Source: Chionis minor (Eukaryota; Chordata; Aves; Charadriiformes; Chionididae). From it: a stretch of DNA of 64,000 nucleotides. Positions 49,358 through 61,887 of this stretch are shown here, piece after piece. The stretch covers positions 124,001 to 188,000 of the forward strand of contig VZSF01011322.1 of the NCBI GenBank assembly GCA_013398295.1. Direction: 5' to 3'. The first letter of the stretch is position 1. Every line of letters starts with the position of its first letter. The notes below the pieces were generated by a model. The model saw only the letters and a list, made by a program, of their open reading frames with translations, was not told the origin of the DNA and made no database searches. Position numbers and translations under genes: made by a program.

Positions 49358-49850
49358 AAACCCACAAACCAGGCAGTCAGCTGATCCAAGTGTTCCACAC
49401 TCAAATAAAGATTTGATTTCACAGCGCACAGATGCACTCCAGTTGAGCCACTGCCAGATTTTAATGATAATCTCTCTTAAGAGCTATTTAGCAAGGTAGA
49501 GGTGAAGTCTCATGCTGCAGTAGAAAGCAAAGCAGATGCTGTGCTTCCCTTATTTTTTCAATTACACTGTTCCAACCTTCACCTCTTGCTTGATGTCACC
49601 CTTCTGAATCGGGCTGCGACAGTCCTGCAGTCCGCCGGAAAGCCTTCTAGAAACTCCTGAGTGACCTCCATCGTTTGCATCTTAAATAAACTAAAATCCT
49701 CCTGGTGCTGCTCCACGTCAGTGGAAAGGCAGTCCCAGCAAAAGTCGCTAACAAACGAGGCGCGTGGGCGTGAGACACGGATATTCTTCAATGCCCTGTG
49801 GGGATAAACCCTAGAGTTTCAGGGAAACCACAGAAGGAAAACTTAACTTT

Positions 49851-50177
49851 AGAATCACAGAATCACTTGGGTTGGAAGAGACCTTCACGATCATCGAGTC
49901 CAACCATAAACCTACACTGCCAAACCCCCCCCTAACCCATGTCCCTCAGCACCACGTCTGCCCGGCTTTTAAATCCCTCCAGGGACGGCGACTCCACCAC
50001 CTCCCTGGGCAGCCTGTTCCAATGCCTGAGAACCCTTTCAGTAAAGAAGTTTTTCCTAATATCCAACCTAAACCTCCCCTGGCACAACTTGAGGCCATTT
50101 CCTCTTGTCCTGTCGCTTGTTCTTTGGGAGAAGAGACCAACCCCACCTGGCTATAACCTCCTTCCAGGGAGTTAACT
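49851..50177 (-). mobile_element. CR1 LINE, 5'-truncated 3' end, reverse orientation
   Basis: Read on the plus strand this begins with AGAATCACAGAATCAC, the complement of the CR1 terminal octamers, then GGTTGGAAGAGACCTTCACGATCATCGAGTCCAACC, the complement of the 3' core. It continues through GGGACGGCGACTCCACCACC, GGGCAGCCTGTTCCA, AAGAAGTTTTTCCTAATATCC and CCTCTTGTCCTGTCGC in family order. About 325 bases survive. This is a different CR1 subfamily from the GTGGTGGAGTCTCC..CTGCTCTGGCAGG type at 7.2, 24.1 and 61.0 kb. A 94-codon and a 108-codon frame that read through it are not genes. Confidence 0.95.
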
Positions 50178-51179
50178 AAAGCCAACCCACTTCTGCCGTA
50201 ACGCCTCCTCCTCTTGCAGTCAGTCAACAATCCCACAGCTGCATCCCAAATTAGGTCCTTTCCTCCAGCCACTCACCTACGGCAGGAACAAGGCTTCTGA
50301 GGAGGAGATGAAGTTCCGATAAGGCCACGTTTACGGTTCTTCTTGGGGCGCGAATATCTTCTGTTTCTTACAACCTCACGCCGCAAAATTAATTTAATAC
50401 TTACAAACCCTCGCAGGGAAATAACACAGCAAACACAGGAATTTACGGAAGATGTAAAAGGCAGCTATAATCAGAGCTATCTCCGGCAGTAACACCACAT
50501 AATTTTTATGTCATCTTTCAATCACGGCTCCCTTAATGCCTCCTTGAAAAATAAGGACTGCATCAGTCACAGCAGATTTAATAGCCAGGTAGATTTATAC
50601 TGGAACAAAGCCAGAGGCAACTTCACATGTAAAATAGCAGTGTTTGGATTATTTTAAATACCATTACCCAGCTCGGTTTTGTGTTTAAACTGTATTAACA
50701 ACCCCAGGAGATTCTGCGGTATCACAGATCCTTAGAAAAAGAAGAAAAAAAAAAAAAAAAAAGAAATTTTTCAGGGTTACCAAAAGCACTTGCTCAAATG
50801 CAATTGTTACAAGTAAGCTAGCATTTTCCATCTTGCCTGTGCTTAGTTAAGGGCAGAGAGTTAATCGATCGCTCCTGCCTGCGGGCAGGAGACGGGCAGG
50901 AGCGGGGGGGCTGCAGCGCTGGGCTGACAGGGTGGGTGCAAAGGAGATGCCCACAGATTTGGGGAGAGTCAGATGTTATTTAGCTGCTTCTTTAATGGTG
51001 CCAAGGAGTGGAAAGGGAGCGAACGGCAGAAGAAAATCTGCCGTTAAGTAAAGGGCCGTTAAAACCGACGACGGGATTCAGTTCTGCCGGGCATGCAGAC
51101 CGAGCGACAGAATAGGGGGTTTGATCAGAAACGTTTCTCACTGCACAAAAAATGATGCTTGCCTCCCAGCCTGTCAAAA
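50178..51179. other. Non-coding unique sequence, no gene seen
   Basis: Unique sequence with an A-rich run at 50736-50766 and a G-rich stretch at about 50880-50940 that includes an 11-base tandem (GGGCAGGAGAC, GGGCAGGAGCG at 50883-50904). No gene is recognised. Confidence 0.6.
50736..50766. repeat. A-rich tract
   Basis: A-runs interrupted by G (AAAAAGAAGAAAA..). Low complexity only. Confidence 0.9.
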
Positions 51180-51330
51180 CATCGCTTTATTAGGCCGTGG
51201 CTAATCAAACGTCTGCGACGCCACACGACAGTGCCCTTCGCAGCCGAGCACGAGGCCGGCTCGTGTGCGACCCCCTCACGGGCTGCTGCCGGAGGGAGCG
51301 GGGGGCTGCAGGGGGCAGAAAACCACACGT
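51180..51330. other. CpG-dense segment
   Basis: About 15 CpG dinucleotides in about 120 bases (ACGTCTGCGACGCC, CGAGCACGAGGCCGGCTCG). Together with a second CpG-dense stretch at 51600-51800 it may form a broken island. A 197-codon plus frame (51159-51752) covers both but has no domain. Confidence 0.45.
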
Positions 51331-51599
51331 ACCTCAGAAAGGAAGGGCGAGTAAATAAAAAACAGTTTGTAGGTGCTTCCTGGTCGGGAGGGGAGGGCTC
51401 GGGGGCTCCACCGTGCTTCCCCAGCTCCAAGACTTCAGTGGCTTCTCGCAGAATTCACCTTGAACGTTTCATGTCCCCTCCACACGTCTTCGTAACCAAC
51501 AGGCTTTTCTTGTACTGCAATCCCAGAAAGTTCAAACTAGTTAGCATAGCTTCTTACCAAGTTTCCAACTCAACACACGCAAGGAGAAGAAAGTTATCC
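51331..51599. other. Spacer between CpG-dense stretches
   Basis: CpG-poorer sequence separating the two dense segments. No gene or repeat recognised. Confidence 0.5.
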
Positions 51600-51800
51600 C
51601 AAGCCAGCGGCAGTGGGCTGTCCCCGTGGGACAGGGACAGCGTGGCGGGGGGTGCGGGAGGAGCGGGTTGGTGCCATCTCTCCCGCGTCCCGGGGACAAA
51701 CTGCAGAACGGTCTCTCCAGCCGGCAGCGGAGAGGACCCGGCAGCCGAGTAAACGCTCCCAGATATTCCGTTTGACGAGCTGCCGTGGACACGGTGCAGA
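51600..51800. other. CpG-dense segment
   Basis: About 19 CpG dinucleotides in 200 bases, GC-rich, for example GGCGGGGGGTGCGGGAGGAGCGGG and CTCCCGCGTCCCGG. It meets the length and density idea of a small CpG island. Overlapping frames of 80-197 codons on both strands show that composition, and not coding, keeps stops away. Confidence 0.5.
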
Positions 51801-53071
51801 GGGCATCTTCAGGGAAGGACATTTCCACACAGGCACCTTCAGCTGCTTTGCTTTGCTGCCCAGCAGAACTCAAGGGTAAGGCTCTCACCTCAGCCAGAAC
51901 CCCGGGTGCAAGCTGGCTCTACGTCACAACCTGCTTACGTGCTCGGGGGGAACACGATGGTGCTGGTAATTGAAGGGCATGTTGTATTTGGATATTCTTT
52001 TAGCAGAGTTAAGAGGTAGAATTCAAGTCCCATAAGGAGAAAAAAAAAAAAATCAGTCACAGAGTAATACATGGAGCAGCCGCCAAGGCCAAATTTTGCT
52101 TACAAGCTCAATTCTCTTACCGTAACTGCCTGGAATGAGATTTTAATACTTTGACATTTGAGATGAGAAGTTTAAATGAACAAAAAAAGACAATTAGTCA
52201 CAACATCTGTTCCCTTTTCCGTTGCAGTCTTCCTAAAAGCAGGGATATGACAAGCCTACGTCAACTTCCAGTCCTTGCGCGGGGGGAACCACACGTGCCG
52301 CGTTGCTGCTGCCAACAGAGGTGACAGGGCCTCCCGACACGGACAAATTAATGACTCCGCCACTGGTGCTTTCTCATTAAAAGCAGGTTAGGCACTGGGG
52401 CTTCCCACAACCCCAGGCAGACCATCACTGCTACCGCGTGTTACTACCAGTTTGGAGGACGTGCAGTAGACCACTTCCACCTTCAAACCCTCGCAGCTGC
52501 ACGGAGGGGAGGCAGGAAGGATCACCATCATCCACTGCTTTTGTGGGAATAGCAATGCCTACACTGAATCCTGCTCTCTGAGGAGGGCAGGGAACAAGCA
52601 AGTCCATTATCCCATCGACATCTGAGCAACAGATTTATCCGCAGCCCGCTGAAGATGCAATTATAGGACACTTGCCTCCTCCGTAGGTTCAAGTACCTAC
52701 TACAAATTTCCGATATAACCCAGGACCACTTAGTTAGCTGCGGCGTCCCAACTTGCCCTTCACCCTGGGAAGCCAGAAAGCGTCTAATCGTCTTTAATTT
52801 ACCTTACGTTACCACGGGTCCCAGCTTGGGGTTGCATGCAGACCTGGCTGATCTGCTGGAGCAACCAAAAGAGAGGGTTAACTTTGGAGCAGGCGTCTGA
52901 AATGTCACCACCAGCTTTGGGAAGACGCGGATTGAGCAGGGTTCTGTGCAGCCTCGGCGGTAACACAAAAAGCCCACAGTTCTCTTGCAGATCTGAAGAT
53001 TACTGGGCATAAAAACGTATGAAAAATTCTGTTCACAACTGTAATGAGCGGCTAAATGAATTAAATAATTC
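51801..53071. other. Non-coding unique sequence, no gene seen
   Basis: Unique sequence with an A-run near 52039. No frame longer than about 70 codons beyond those continuing from the CpG-rich part. No repeat recognised. Confidence 0.6.
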
Positions 53072-53087
53072 GGGGGGGTGGGGGGGG
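53072..53087. other. G-tract with quadruplex potential
   Basis: Seven G, one T, eight G. Four runs of three G with one- or two-base loops can be drawn, so a G-quadruplex is possible on the plus strand. It may also be a variable homopolymer prone to sequencing error. Confidence 0.5.
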
Positions 53088-56000
53088 AGTAATAAAAGAA
53101 AACCCCAGGAGCTGTAGGCAGCCCTATATTCTAGTGCAAGATCCAGGCCAAAACCGAGTATCTGCTCTCAGCTGGAAAGCAATCCGGCACCCAACAGGAA
53201 CCTAAACACAACCTCTCACTAATCTTAGACGCTGACTTTTATTACAGAAGTCTCTCCCGAGACCATTGGTGGATAAACTTAAGCGGCAACTCACCTGCTG
53301 AGCCAAAACATGTCTGGGGTATGGAAAAAAATTTTCTTGAGTTGAGAAAGGTCCTTCTTCACGACTCTCCTTGACAGGAATCCATTGAATGGGACATGCA
53401 TTCACGTTTCTTGACCTCTGGGGACATACTGGGTTGTCACAAATAATATAAGGGATTCAGCAGACATGCAGAGGAGCACTCCACTGCCTCGGGCTTTGCA
53501 GACCTCCAGCTCCACAGGTAAACCCGTAAGTCTAACGTGCACATTCATACCGGTTTAGTCAACAGTTTTCAGCAACTCTGCAAATATCTTTTCAAATCCA
53601 AAGTTTTCAAAAGCCTCGAGTACCTTCCTATGGAAATGAAGTATGATGAGGACACTTCACCATTTAACTAGGGATGTTTCCAGATGGAAAGTTAAAATTA
53701 GCATGCATTCACCGTATGCCACTTAAGCCATTAATACGAGCACAGTCATATTGAATTTCACCGCCCACATGGAAGGAAACCAACTTTTTTATTCTCTCCC
53801 ATGGTTTGCGAAATTTGCTTCGGAAATTTAGCTGTGGTGGGTATTTTCAGGTTTGGTATGTGGTTTCTGCGACAGCGTTGACAGCTGTCATTTGTANAGC
53901 CACAGATTCCTCTGTCCTCTCCACACATCACTTTTGGTGAACCCAACAGTCACAGAACCAACGTGCGAAGCCACCCCGGGTCTTTTTATGCAGCTCCTCC
54001 TTCGTTTCACTTACAACAGGTTTATGTCGCTGAACAAAGCGAACCACAAGCCCCCCCGAGTCACGAGAGACGGCAGAGGCGGTAACTTATCTCCGGACTG
54101 ACGAGCCTCCCAGACATCCTTTGGATTTTGCAGGATAATGAATGAGACGCGGTCAGGAGCTCATTCCCACCCGGACAGAGATCAGCGCGCAACCCATTTG
54201 TATCGTTTCCACTTAAAGCAAACGATGGCTATTTGCTCTTCCAAAAAAATCCCAACCAAATAAAACGCATGTCACCTGCAATCTTAAAGTTGACGTCTAC
54301 TCTATTTATTTTCCCTTCCTGATTTATATCCCTTTAAATCAGTGGCCTGAAATTACAGCCTTCCTGCCGGTGCGCAGATCCCATAAATTTCTGACTTTTA
54401 ATACTACTTTATTTCAAGACCGACGAACAGTAAACCGTGTCAGAGAGGGCAATTAAGAAAGTTATGCTTGGTGCCACTGGATGATGGTGTGGAATAGCGC
54501 TTTCCTGGTGCTTCTGCTCACTTCCTTGCCAGGCCAAGGTCTTCTGGAAGCCCAGGCTGGATTTGGGGTGTATCCCTGTGGCCACATCAGAGCAAGACAA
54601 GGCTGAGCTGGACCAAAACCCCCTCCCTTCCCACCGCCCGCACCAGACCCCCTGGTTTGGGCACCACCCCATATACACCGTGCTCACACCCACCCTCCCT
54701 CCCCATCCTCCTCTTCACGTTTAGGTCAGTTGTGGAATTTAATGGTACAGTATAAACGTAATTTTGAAAAATCAACAGTTATCTGCCAGGCTATTTAATT
54801 CTGATTACAACGGAGCCGAGGGCTGCACACGCACGGGGTTTTTATTACATAGAGAAAGACTTTGTATTCGGGTAAGGCGCCTTCTCCCCTGAATTATTAC
54901 TCTGCAACTTCTCTCCTCGTGAAAGTCTTGACCTCTAGAAGTCAAACCCTGGGCAGGAGAGCTTTAGTCTTTATTACTACGCTCCTTGCAGGGGAATGAA
55001 TTACCTCACGACACCTGAAGCAAGTAGGCTGTTTTAAGGTTTCTCCTTAAATCCGCTTCATTTTCTGCAGCGTTTGAATGAACTGTTGCAATTTTTCTAT
55101 ATATATTTTCTTCAGGCTAGTTGTTGGAGAGATGCTATGCAAAATAAGACTGAATTTACTGAATGCTTTATAACCTCGTGATCCCACTGCCCGACTCGTG
55201 GCAACACCTCTCCCGCTGGAGCAGTGCCTCCATCACTGCCCTCGGTCATGCCATAACCTTCCGAGGGAGGAGATGTGGACAGCCAGGCACCTTCCTGCCC
55301 GGGGAGCCGGCACACGTGCCAGGGAGAAGCATTTCTGCTGCGCTTTTGGGGTGGTTTGGTTCTGGTTTGCTCTTTGGAAACTCACCCAGTAAATCTACTG
55401 CCTGATGGCATGACCGCATCAAGGCTGGGAGGCTGAATGCCACACGTCCCCGCAGGAGAAACCCCCTGCAACTGACATTAAAATAGAGCTGTTCTCCCCT
55501 TCTTTGAGCTCACCAAAGCCGTTCCCGTTGCCGTGACTGCCCTCAAGACCTGGGATTATTTTCTCCTCTCTTTGTAATGCTCAAAATTTTTGGCCAGATG
55601 CTGGCTGAGCAAGGCAGAGGTAATAAAACACCCAAGCTCAGGACCTGTTGCCCTTGTCCTGGGAGCACAGAGGGCTCTGACACCCACCTATAACCCCTGG
55701 GTGGGATTTCCTGGGGGATTTCTTGCTTTTTTCCCCCGCAGAAATAAGTGCCGATGGCTTGCACTTTGCCAAAAGCCAAGAAAGCTCAGCTCGCACAGCA
55801 ACCAGGGCTTTCTTTAAATGTCATTTTTAATATTTAATCACCCTGGATGGCCTCGATATTTACAGCATAAGCCATTTCATTGGGAAGTTAAATATATAAC
55901 CCAGATATTTAAGGAAACTGATTCAGAGCCACATAAATGTAATTGCACTTAACGTGACCTGGGAATGAAATCGCACGCAGTACATTTTTTCTGCAGGATG

Positions 56001-58959
56001 TTTAAACCCCATTTTGAATACATTATGCTAAGGGAATCTCTTCCGATGTGTTGCCTGGGTAGATTTCACTAATGTTGAGTTGTGCGAGCAACCCAAAGCG
56101 CCCAGGATTAAAAGAGGAACTAATGAAAAGTGCATATATATTACTATATGAACACACTTTACCACATACATAGGTATATAGCAGAGCTTTTGCAAATTGA
56201 CACCTGTTTGCTGAAGCAGCCTATTAAAAATGCTTTTCCCAAAACACAGAAAAAAAGGCAATAAGAACAACAGGCAGAGAAAGGAAGGCAATTAGGGGGA
56301 GTAATATATAATACTATTTTTGTAACAATGAAAATGCATAAATACCCTGATGTTAAGCAATTATGAATTAAGTGCTTTTCTATCATTGATCTACAGATCA
56401 AACTATTTCAACCCAAACTAGAAACTCCTCACACAGACATTTGCTTTGACAGGAGCTGCATTCTGCCCTGCTTCCCTGACTCACGGCACCCAGCCCCACT
56501 CCGGCCCCATCCCACCCTTGCAGACTTGACCTTGGTCACACCACCAGGCAAGCTGCCCTAGGAGAAGAGGTTTTGCTTCAAGCACCAAAACAAGCTTTAC
56601 TGCTCTCCACGGAACAGTTTCTCTTCATAAGGAGCAGGGAAGCACACACTTTTGTCTTCGATTAATCAAGAACTGAAGCAAAACGCCCATCTGTGCCAAC
56701 GTACGGTCTGCAGATGGCTTTGTTAATGATTTGGGGCTCCTGTCTTCCCATAGCGTTTTTCTGCACAGGATAGGAAAAATTCAAGCCAAAGGCAGCCCGG
56801 AGGAGCCCATTTTTTTCCCCCCCTCTCTGAATTTCTACAATATATCCCAGCCTTCCTCCTCAAAGATGTGGGTTCTGTTGTCTCCCATAAATACCTCAAA
56901 AACGGCAAGCGAGCAGCTGGAAGAGGCCAGGTTTCGCCTTCCATTTTGCCGTTAAGTGAAACCATAACTTACAGAAGTATTTAGGAGGGGAGCAGAGATC
57001 CCAGCACGCAGCCAGCCCTCCCTGCGTGCTTCGGGGTTACACGTCGTGATGAATCAAGACAAGAGCAAGGAGACCAACGGGCGCCCTTTTTCCAGGCATA
57101 ACAAATGAAGGGAGCGGGGTATTTTTTCTTCCAAGTTGACAACCCAATAACACAGCAGCACGTTCACAAATCATCACGCCAAAGAGGGATTTCTCACCCC
57201 TGCCAAAGCTCTGCTCTGTTTGTGGACGCTGTATGTACGATACCTCTCAGCACACACCCCAGAGGGTAATTTTTTTTTCAGAGCGGAAACAGAAATACCA
57301 TCACATTTTTGACCCAGTAGTCAGCCATAGTTCAAGGAACGTATTTAATGTATTCTTTTCCATATCAAAGCAAAATAACTGAAGTAGAGCAGATGATTTC
57401 CATTTGCCAGGGAGGGAAGGAATTTAAGTTTATGGAGGAGCCTCCCGCCGTGGCTTGGCCACACTGGCCTGGCTGCCCACACAGCAGGGCTTCCCTGGAA
57501 AAATCTGTGCCGGAGAATCCGGCAGCTGAAACCATCCCCAGTATTTCCGAGGAAGGGCGCAAGGCTGCACGGGGCTGGGAAACACGCATTATCACCTCTC
57601 ACATCTCAGAGGTGTTCAGGCTGAACAACAACGTGCTCGGTACCCAGCCAGGGGACGTTGCTTCGGATGATTTACCATTACTGGGGTTTATTTAACAGGG
57701 ATGCGGAAAACTGTCAAATGTTTTATCACCTGTGGCAGTTAGGGCATGATACATGTTGATATCAGCCAAAGATTATAACGCAATAGTATAAAGTCTTATT
57801 GGAAAGAGAATGGAAGCTGGAAATCTTGGCTAGCGATCACTCCTACCTTTGTAATGAGTTTCTGGACCAGTAGGGGTGAAATTGCATGCCAAAAACCACG
57901 TATAAATTATCCCCTGTTTAAACACATGCTGGCAACCCAATTATTATTTTCAGAATCACAGAGTTTAACTTACCGATGCATTACTGAACACGAGCTTCCT
58001 CTCGTTTCACATAACACAACACAGAGTGTATTTTAAATAGCAGGGAAACCCACTCCAAAGCCCCACAGCTGGGTACAGGGAAAAGGGCACGCAGCACCGG
58101 GATGGGCTGACTGATCCCAGACCCCGCTCCTCCCCGGGACAAGGATGCTCTCAGTCCCCACGTTGAGTGCAAGAGCACAGTTTGCGCTGTTTATGCTTTT
58201 GAACCTGAAGGCAACAGAGCTCAGCAATTCTTGCTAACAAAATCATGGTCATATTCCCCCCAAAACGCACAGATCTGCTGGCAAACTAAATTCCTTAGTC
58301 TGCTTGAAAGAAAGGAGGAAAATAAGTTTACCTTCAGAGACACCCATCTAAACAGACCAGTGCTTCTTAAACATGGAGATTAATTCCTGAGAATGGCACA
58401 GGAGCCAAAAAGCAGAGACCTGCTGCAGGATGCAAACCCCCAGGGTGGCACAACACGACCCCAATCCTCTATACTATACCCTAAAATAACTTAACTCTTC
58501 AGTTTTCCAACCGCCTGAGCGGGAAACAGGGTTTGGGTTTGTGCCGTTTGATTACCGGTTGTTTGAAGCAAGGACTAGCTCTCATCTGGCTTGTAGCGGT
58601 CAGCCCAGGGCATGGAGAGCAGCGTGGCACAAGGAGCGGTGACACAACACGCTCCCGCGCTCCACCAGTGTCGCAGGGTCTTGCACAGACCACCCCGCAT
58701 CCACATCCAGGGGGGAAACTACAACCATCCTGAAGCCAAGGGTCCCACCTCCCCCGGCCTCCGCAAGTGTTCCAGACGAGCGGTGGACAAAAGTAAGAAA
58801 AATATTATCCAGCCCTGATATTTCAGCGCAGGGTAAAACCATAAGGCACTCTATTTTCCCTGCAATGTTACTATGGTGATTTCACGAAGGACAAAACAGC
58901 CCGATGTTTAGTGGAGACGTGGTTACGAACCAAAGCTCACAAGCAAGATACTAATCTGC
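53088..58959. other. Non-coding unique sequence, no gene seen
   Basis: No recognised gene or transposon. One undetermined base lies at 53897. Short frames (up to 115 codons at 57348-57695, plus, with 85- and 76-codon rivals opposite) have no domain. AT-rich quiet stretches at about 55810-56040 and 56290-56420 have no repeat signature. Confidence 0.6.
53897..53897. other. Single undetermined base (N)
   Basis: One N within unique sequence. Unlike the N at 25942, the flanks are not duplicated, so this is probably an ambiguous base call. Confidence 0.9.
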
Positions 58960-59345
58960 CCATTAAACAATACCAGGGTTGGTGAATAATAATCAAAAGG
59001 CAATTACGCAACAGATAGTCTATCAGAGCTCACCCCGCTGAGCGTGAAGGTCAAACGCATTACACTAACTAGGGATTCGCTGGCTGAAACCCTGCAACTT
59101 GGTATACAAAATCATTACTTCCAGCGGTATTAATAATGAAAGGATTGCCAGCACTACTTCATTTACTTAGACCAACATGAAATGCCTGGCATAAATACCG
59201 CACTAAATCACATGCAAATTGCCTGCATGCGGTAGATGGAACCATATGAGACTGCTGCACTGTAGAAAACACATACATATACTTTAAGTATACTTTCCAC
59301 ACTTTATAAAGATGTGAATTTTGTTAACTGTTTAGAGCTCCACAT
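58960..59345. promoter_or_regulatory. Candidate conserved non-coding element with POU octamer
   Basis: An AT-rich, repeat-free block containing a perfect octamer ATGCAAAT at 59212-59219, followed by a CCTGCATGCGG word, with CATTTACTTAG and ATTAATAATGAAAGG words upstream. The octamer is the binding site of POU/OCT factors. Open frames are absent. The regulatory call is inference from motif and texture. Confidence 0.3.
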
Positions 59346-60682
59346 TACTGAGAATTTATCACCCAAGCGTACACGTTTTGCCAGTTATCGCTATATTGCA
59401 CATCACTCGTTCAAGTAAAAGGCATTCATTACATGCGGAGACGCTGCGACTGCTCTGGTTTTGTAATGATTTCCCTTTGGGGCTGTTTAGGAGTCTTATT
59501 TTTGTGCCAGAATCTTCTCTGCTTCCTTTCTGCCAAAGGGTAAATATCTCTACACAACTCTCGGACAAACTTGCAGGTGTCACAAATTCGTTTCTCACCA
59601 GGAGCAACGCACTCGCCCAAAGACAGGGCGGAAGCCTGGGCTTTGTGCCGGGCCACTCGAAGTGTTTCTTGTATATTTAAAAGTATAAAGCAAGAAAAAA
59701 GAAACTAAAGTCCCAAAGCTCTGGTAGAGCAAAGGCTCACTTTGCGGAGCTGGGATGATGTGCTTTTTATCCTTGAACTTGGACCTTTGGTTCATAAACT
59801 ACTCTTTACCCACCTTCCACCCGCTGCTGGAAAATGCGAAATGTAAACCAACGTAAATAAACGGGAGATTGTCTTGGGAAAAAGCAAGAAGTGGCCTCTA
59901 TTTGGTCGCAAAATAGACTAGGATGGGGAGGGAAGAGAAAGATGCTACTGACTTTTTCTAATCAAAACCCACGTGATTTACATATGATCAACCAAAGAGC
60001 TAAGTTGGAGAACAGCTACTCAGTAAAAGGGGAAATCAGACTGGCTGTTACACCAAAGGAGCCTGAACAACGGGAAACCATGAGACATTGTTGGAATTGG
60101 AGCCTCCAATACAAGCAACAACCCCTTATCTTCTGGTCTAACAGAAGTAACTGCCCTGACGCCTTAATTTATTTTCCCAAAGCTCTGTCCTCTCCCCTTG
60201 TTTCACCCCAGTTCATTTTTCCTGGGGGATATGGGCTTGTACCGCCTGGGCTCAGAGCAAGGAGCTTCCTCATCCTGGGGAGACAACGCGTCCCTGCAGG
60301 ATAAATTCTTTCACAGCAAAAATATATGTAATTTCATTACTTGACTGACAGAAACCCACTCACTGTTTACACTGTGACTGCTGTTACAGCAATTATTCGG
60401 GATCAATGCAATATGGCAGCAGGGTTTAAATCTTGCCTAGCAGCAAGGCAAAGGAACTGTTCCTCCAGACAGGTCAAACTCACAACGCTTTGTTCCCTTT
60501 GCAGGAAAGACCGAAGCGCAATCTCTCTGAAGCCCTTGGTGATGGATCTATATAAAAGTGCTTTTAAAAGTCTCCAGCTAGACCATATGGCTGCTACTTA
60601 CGTTCTTCCCGGTACCACAGCACACATTACAGGCAGCTTTCGGGATGATGCCCTGTAAATGCCAGGTTCACCCGCCGCAGAC
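59346..60682. other. Non-coding unique sequence, no gene seen
   Basis: Overlapping frames of up to 137 codons (59891-60304) without domain. A TATA-box-like TATATAAAAG at 60549-60558 has no gene downstream that I can recognise. Confidence 0.6.
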
Positions 60683-60720
60683 TGTGCTCAGGACCTTCTC
60701 CTGTGCTCAGGACCTTCTCC
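60683..60720. repeat. 19-bp tandem duplication, two copies
   Basis: TGTGCTCAGGACCTTCTCC is present twice in direct succession (60683-60701 and 60702-60720) without any difference, indicating a recent slippage event. Confidence 0.97.
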
Positions 60721-60979
60721 TGGGACACAGCCCAGCAGCTCAGCCCACGGTGCTGCGGGAAGCGCGGCTCGGCTGCAGCGGTGGGACTCCAGCAGGGGCC
60801 AGGCCGGTGGGCAGCCATGGCTCACGCCACCACCATGCCCCGGACGGGGAAAAAATAAAAATTCCCATGAGTGATTTCTGTCCCCAGGACATCAAGCCCT
60901 GTCCCTGCACCATAAAAAACAGCCGGTGGTCTCCACGTTAGCATGGATGACAAGAATTTATTTTTTTTTAATTGGACGT
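60721..60979. other. Short unique stretch, no gene seen
   Basis: GC-rich sequence between the 19-bp duplication and the CR1 copy. Frames of 63-98 codons overlap on both strands without a domain. A T-run at about 60959-60970 abuts the CR1 copy. Confidence 0.6.
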
Positions 60980-61210
60980 GTCAGATTCACCTCTAGGACA
61001 TGAGGAGGAACTTCTTTCCTTTGCGGGTAGCAGAGCACTGGCACAGGCTGCCCAGAGAGGTGGTGGAGTCTCCAACGCCGGAGACATTCCCAACCCTCCT
61101 GGACGCCATCCTGTGCCACCTGCTGTAGGTGGACCTGCTCTGGCAGGGGGTTGGACCAGATGATCCTCAGAGGTCCCATCCAAGCCCTAAGATTCTATGA
61201 GTCTGTGATT
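60980..61210 (+). mobile_element. CR1 LINE, 5'-truncated 3' end
   Basis: About 230 bases of the CR1 tail on the plus strand: ACATGAGGAGGAACTTC, the GCAGAGCACTGGCACAGG block, GTGGTGGAGTCTCC, GGACCTGCTCTGGCAGG, GGTTGGACCAGATGATC, AGGTCCCATCCAA and terminal GATTCTATGAGTCTGTGATT. It is the same subfamily as the copies at 7198 and 24120. Frames of 63-73 codons across it are remnants of ORF2 or their mirrors. Confidence 0.94.
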
Positions 61211-61887
61211 TAAGGTATTTCCAGAAAACCCCGGGTGAAAACAAGTTACGTTATAACTGTGTTTAAAATTACCTGTGTTTTGCACGTGCTCCGGCTGGTT
61301 TGCCGCACATCCCCAAGCAGTGCAGATCCTGCCACGTCCACACGAGCTGCTGCAACTCAGTCCTCGCTCCAGCCCTCCTCATCTTAAAAAAAAAACCCTG
61401 ATGCCACACGTTTAAGTAATGATTTAAGCTACGATGAAGCATCCTCTAAAGACAGTCGTAAACCTCTAAGCTTCCAGTCTTACAAGCCCCTTTTTTGTGT
61501 ACTCTCCCTGCTTGTTCCTTGTTTTTATATTGCTGGCTATCTATCATCGGCAGCGGCTTTTGGGAGCGCACGGTTACTGCGGAGCTGCCGCAGGGACAGG
61601 AGGGCTGGCACCTCCTGTGTCACGGGTGCTTCCAAATACGCACAAAACACTGTAGCCAGAGCAATGAAAAGGAACCTGCTGGAAATCAGCAACCAACTGG
61701 CAATTCCGCTCCCACAAGCGTTCTGGAGTTTAAAGCACACTTGGGTTCACCAAGGAGAAGCCACAACAATATTAGTATCGATTACCCACCTCAGGATGCT
61801 CTGTAAGCCATCGCCTGCTCCTCTCCTGGATCCCACATCCCTCTGCTTCCCAGGGCAGGGGCTGGGGAACTTTCCCTTGGAGAGGAG
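61211..61887. other. Non-coding unique sequence, no gene seen
   Basis: Sequence between two CR1 copies of opposite orientation. An A-run lies near 61386. The largest frame, 103 codons at 61495-61806, has no domain. Confidence 0.6.

Larger units (their letters stand above)
40986..49850. other. Non-coding unique sequence, no gene seen
   Basis: A long interval without a recognised gene or dated transposon. It holds the ATT microsatellite at 41958-41984 and a degenerate TA/CA-rich tract at about 44015-44116. T-runs occur near 45020, with A-runs near 48290 and a T-run at 49331-49357. The longest frames are 126 codons (42850-43230, plus) and 112-116 codons elsewhere, all with rivals in other phases. 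A modest CpG increase lies at about 41160-41450. Nothing else is supported. Confidence 0.6.

Noticed and set aside
51159..51752. 197-codon plus-strand open frame as a gene
   Set aside because: It covers CpG-dense sequence where stops are rare in all phases; frames of 80-115 codons are open on the other strand over the same bases.
60549..60558. TATA box (TATATAAAAG) as a promoter
   Set aside because: A perfect ten-base word is expected by chance at this scale, and no exon or CpG feature lies at a fitting distance.
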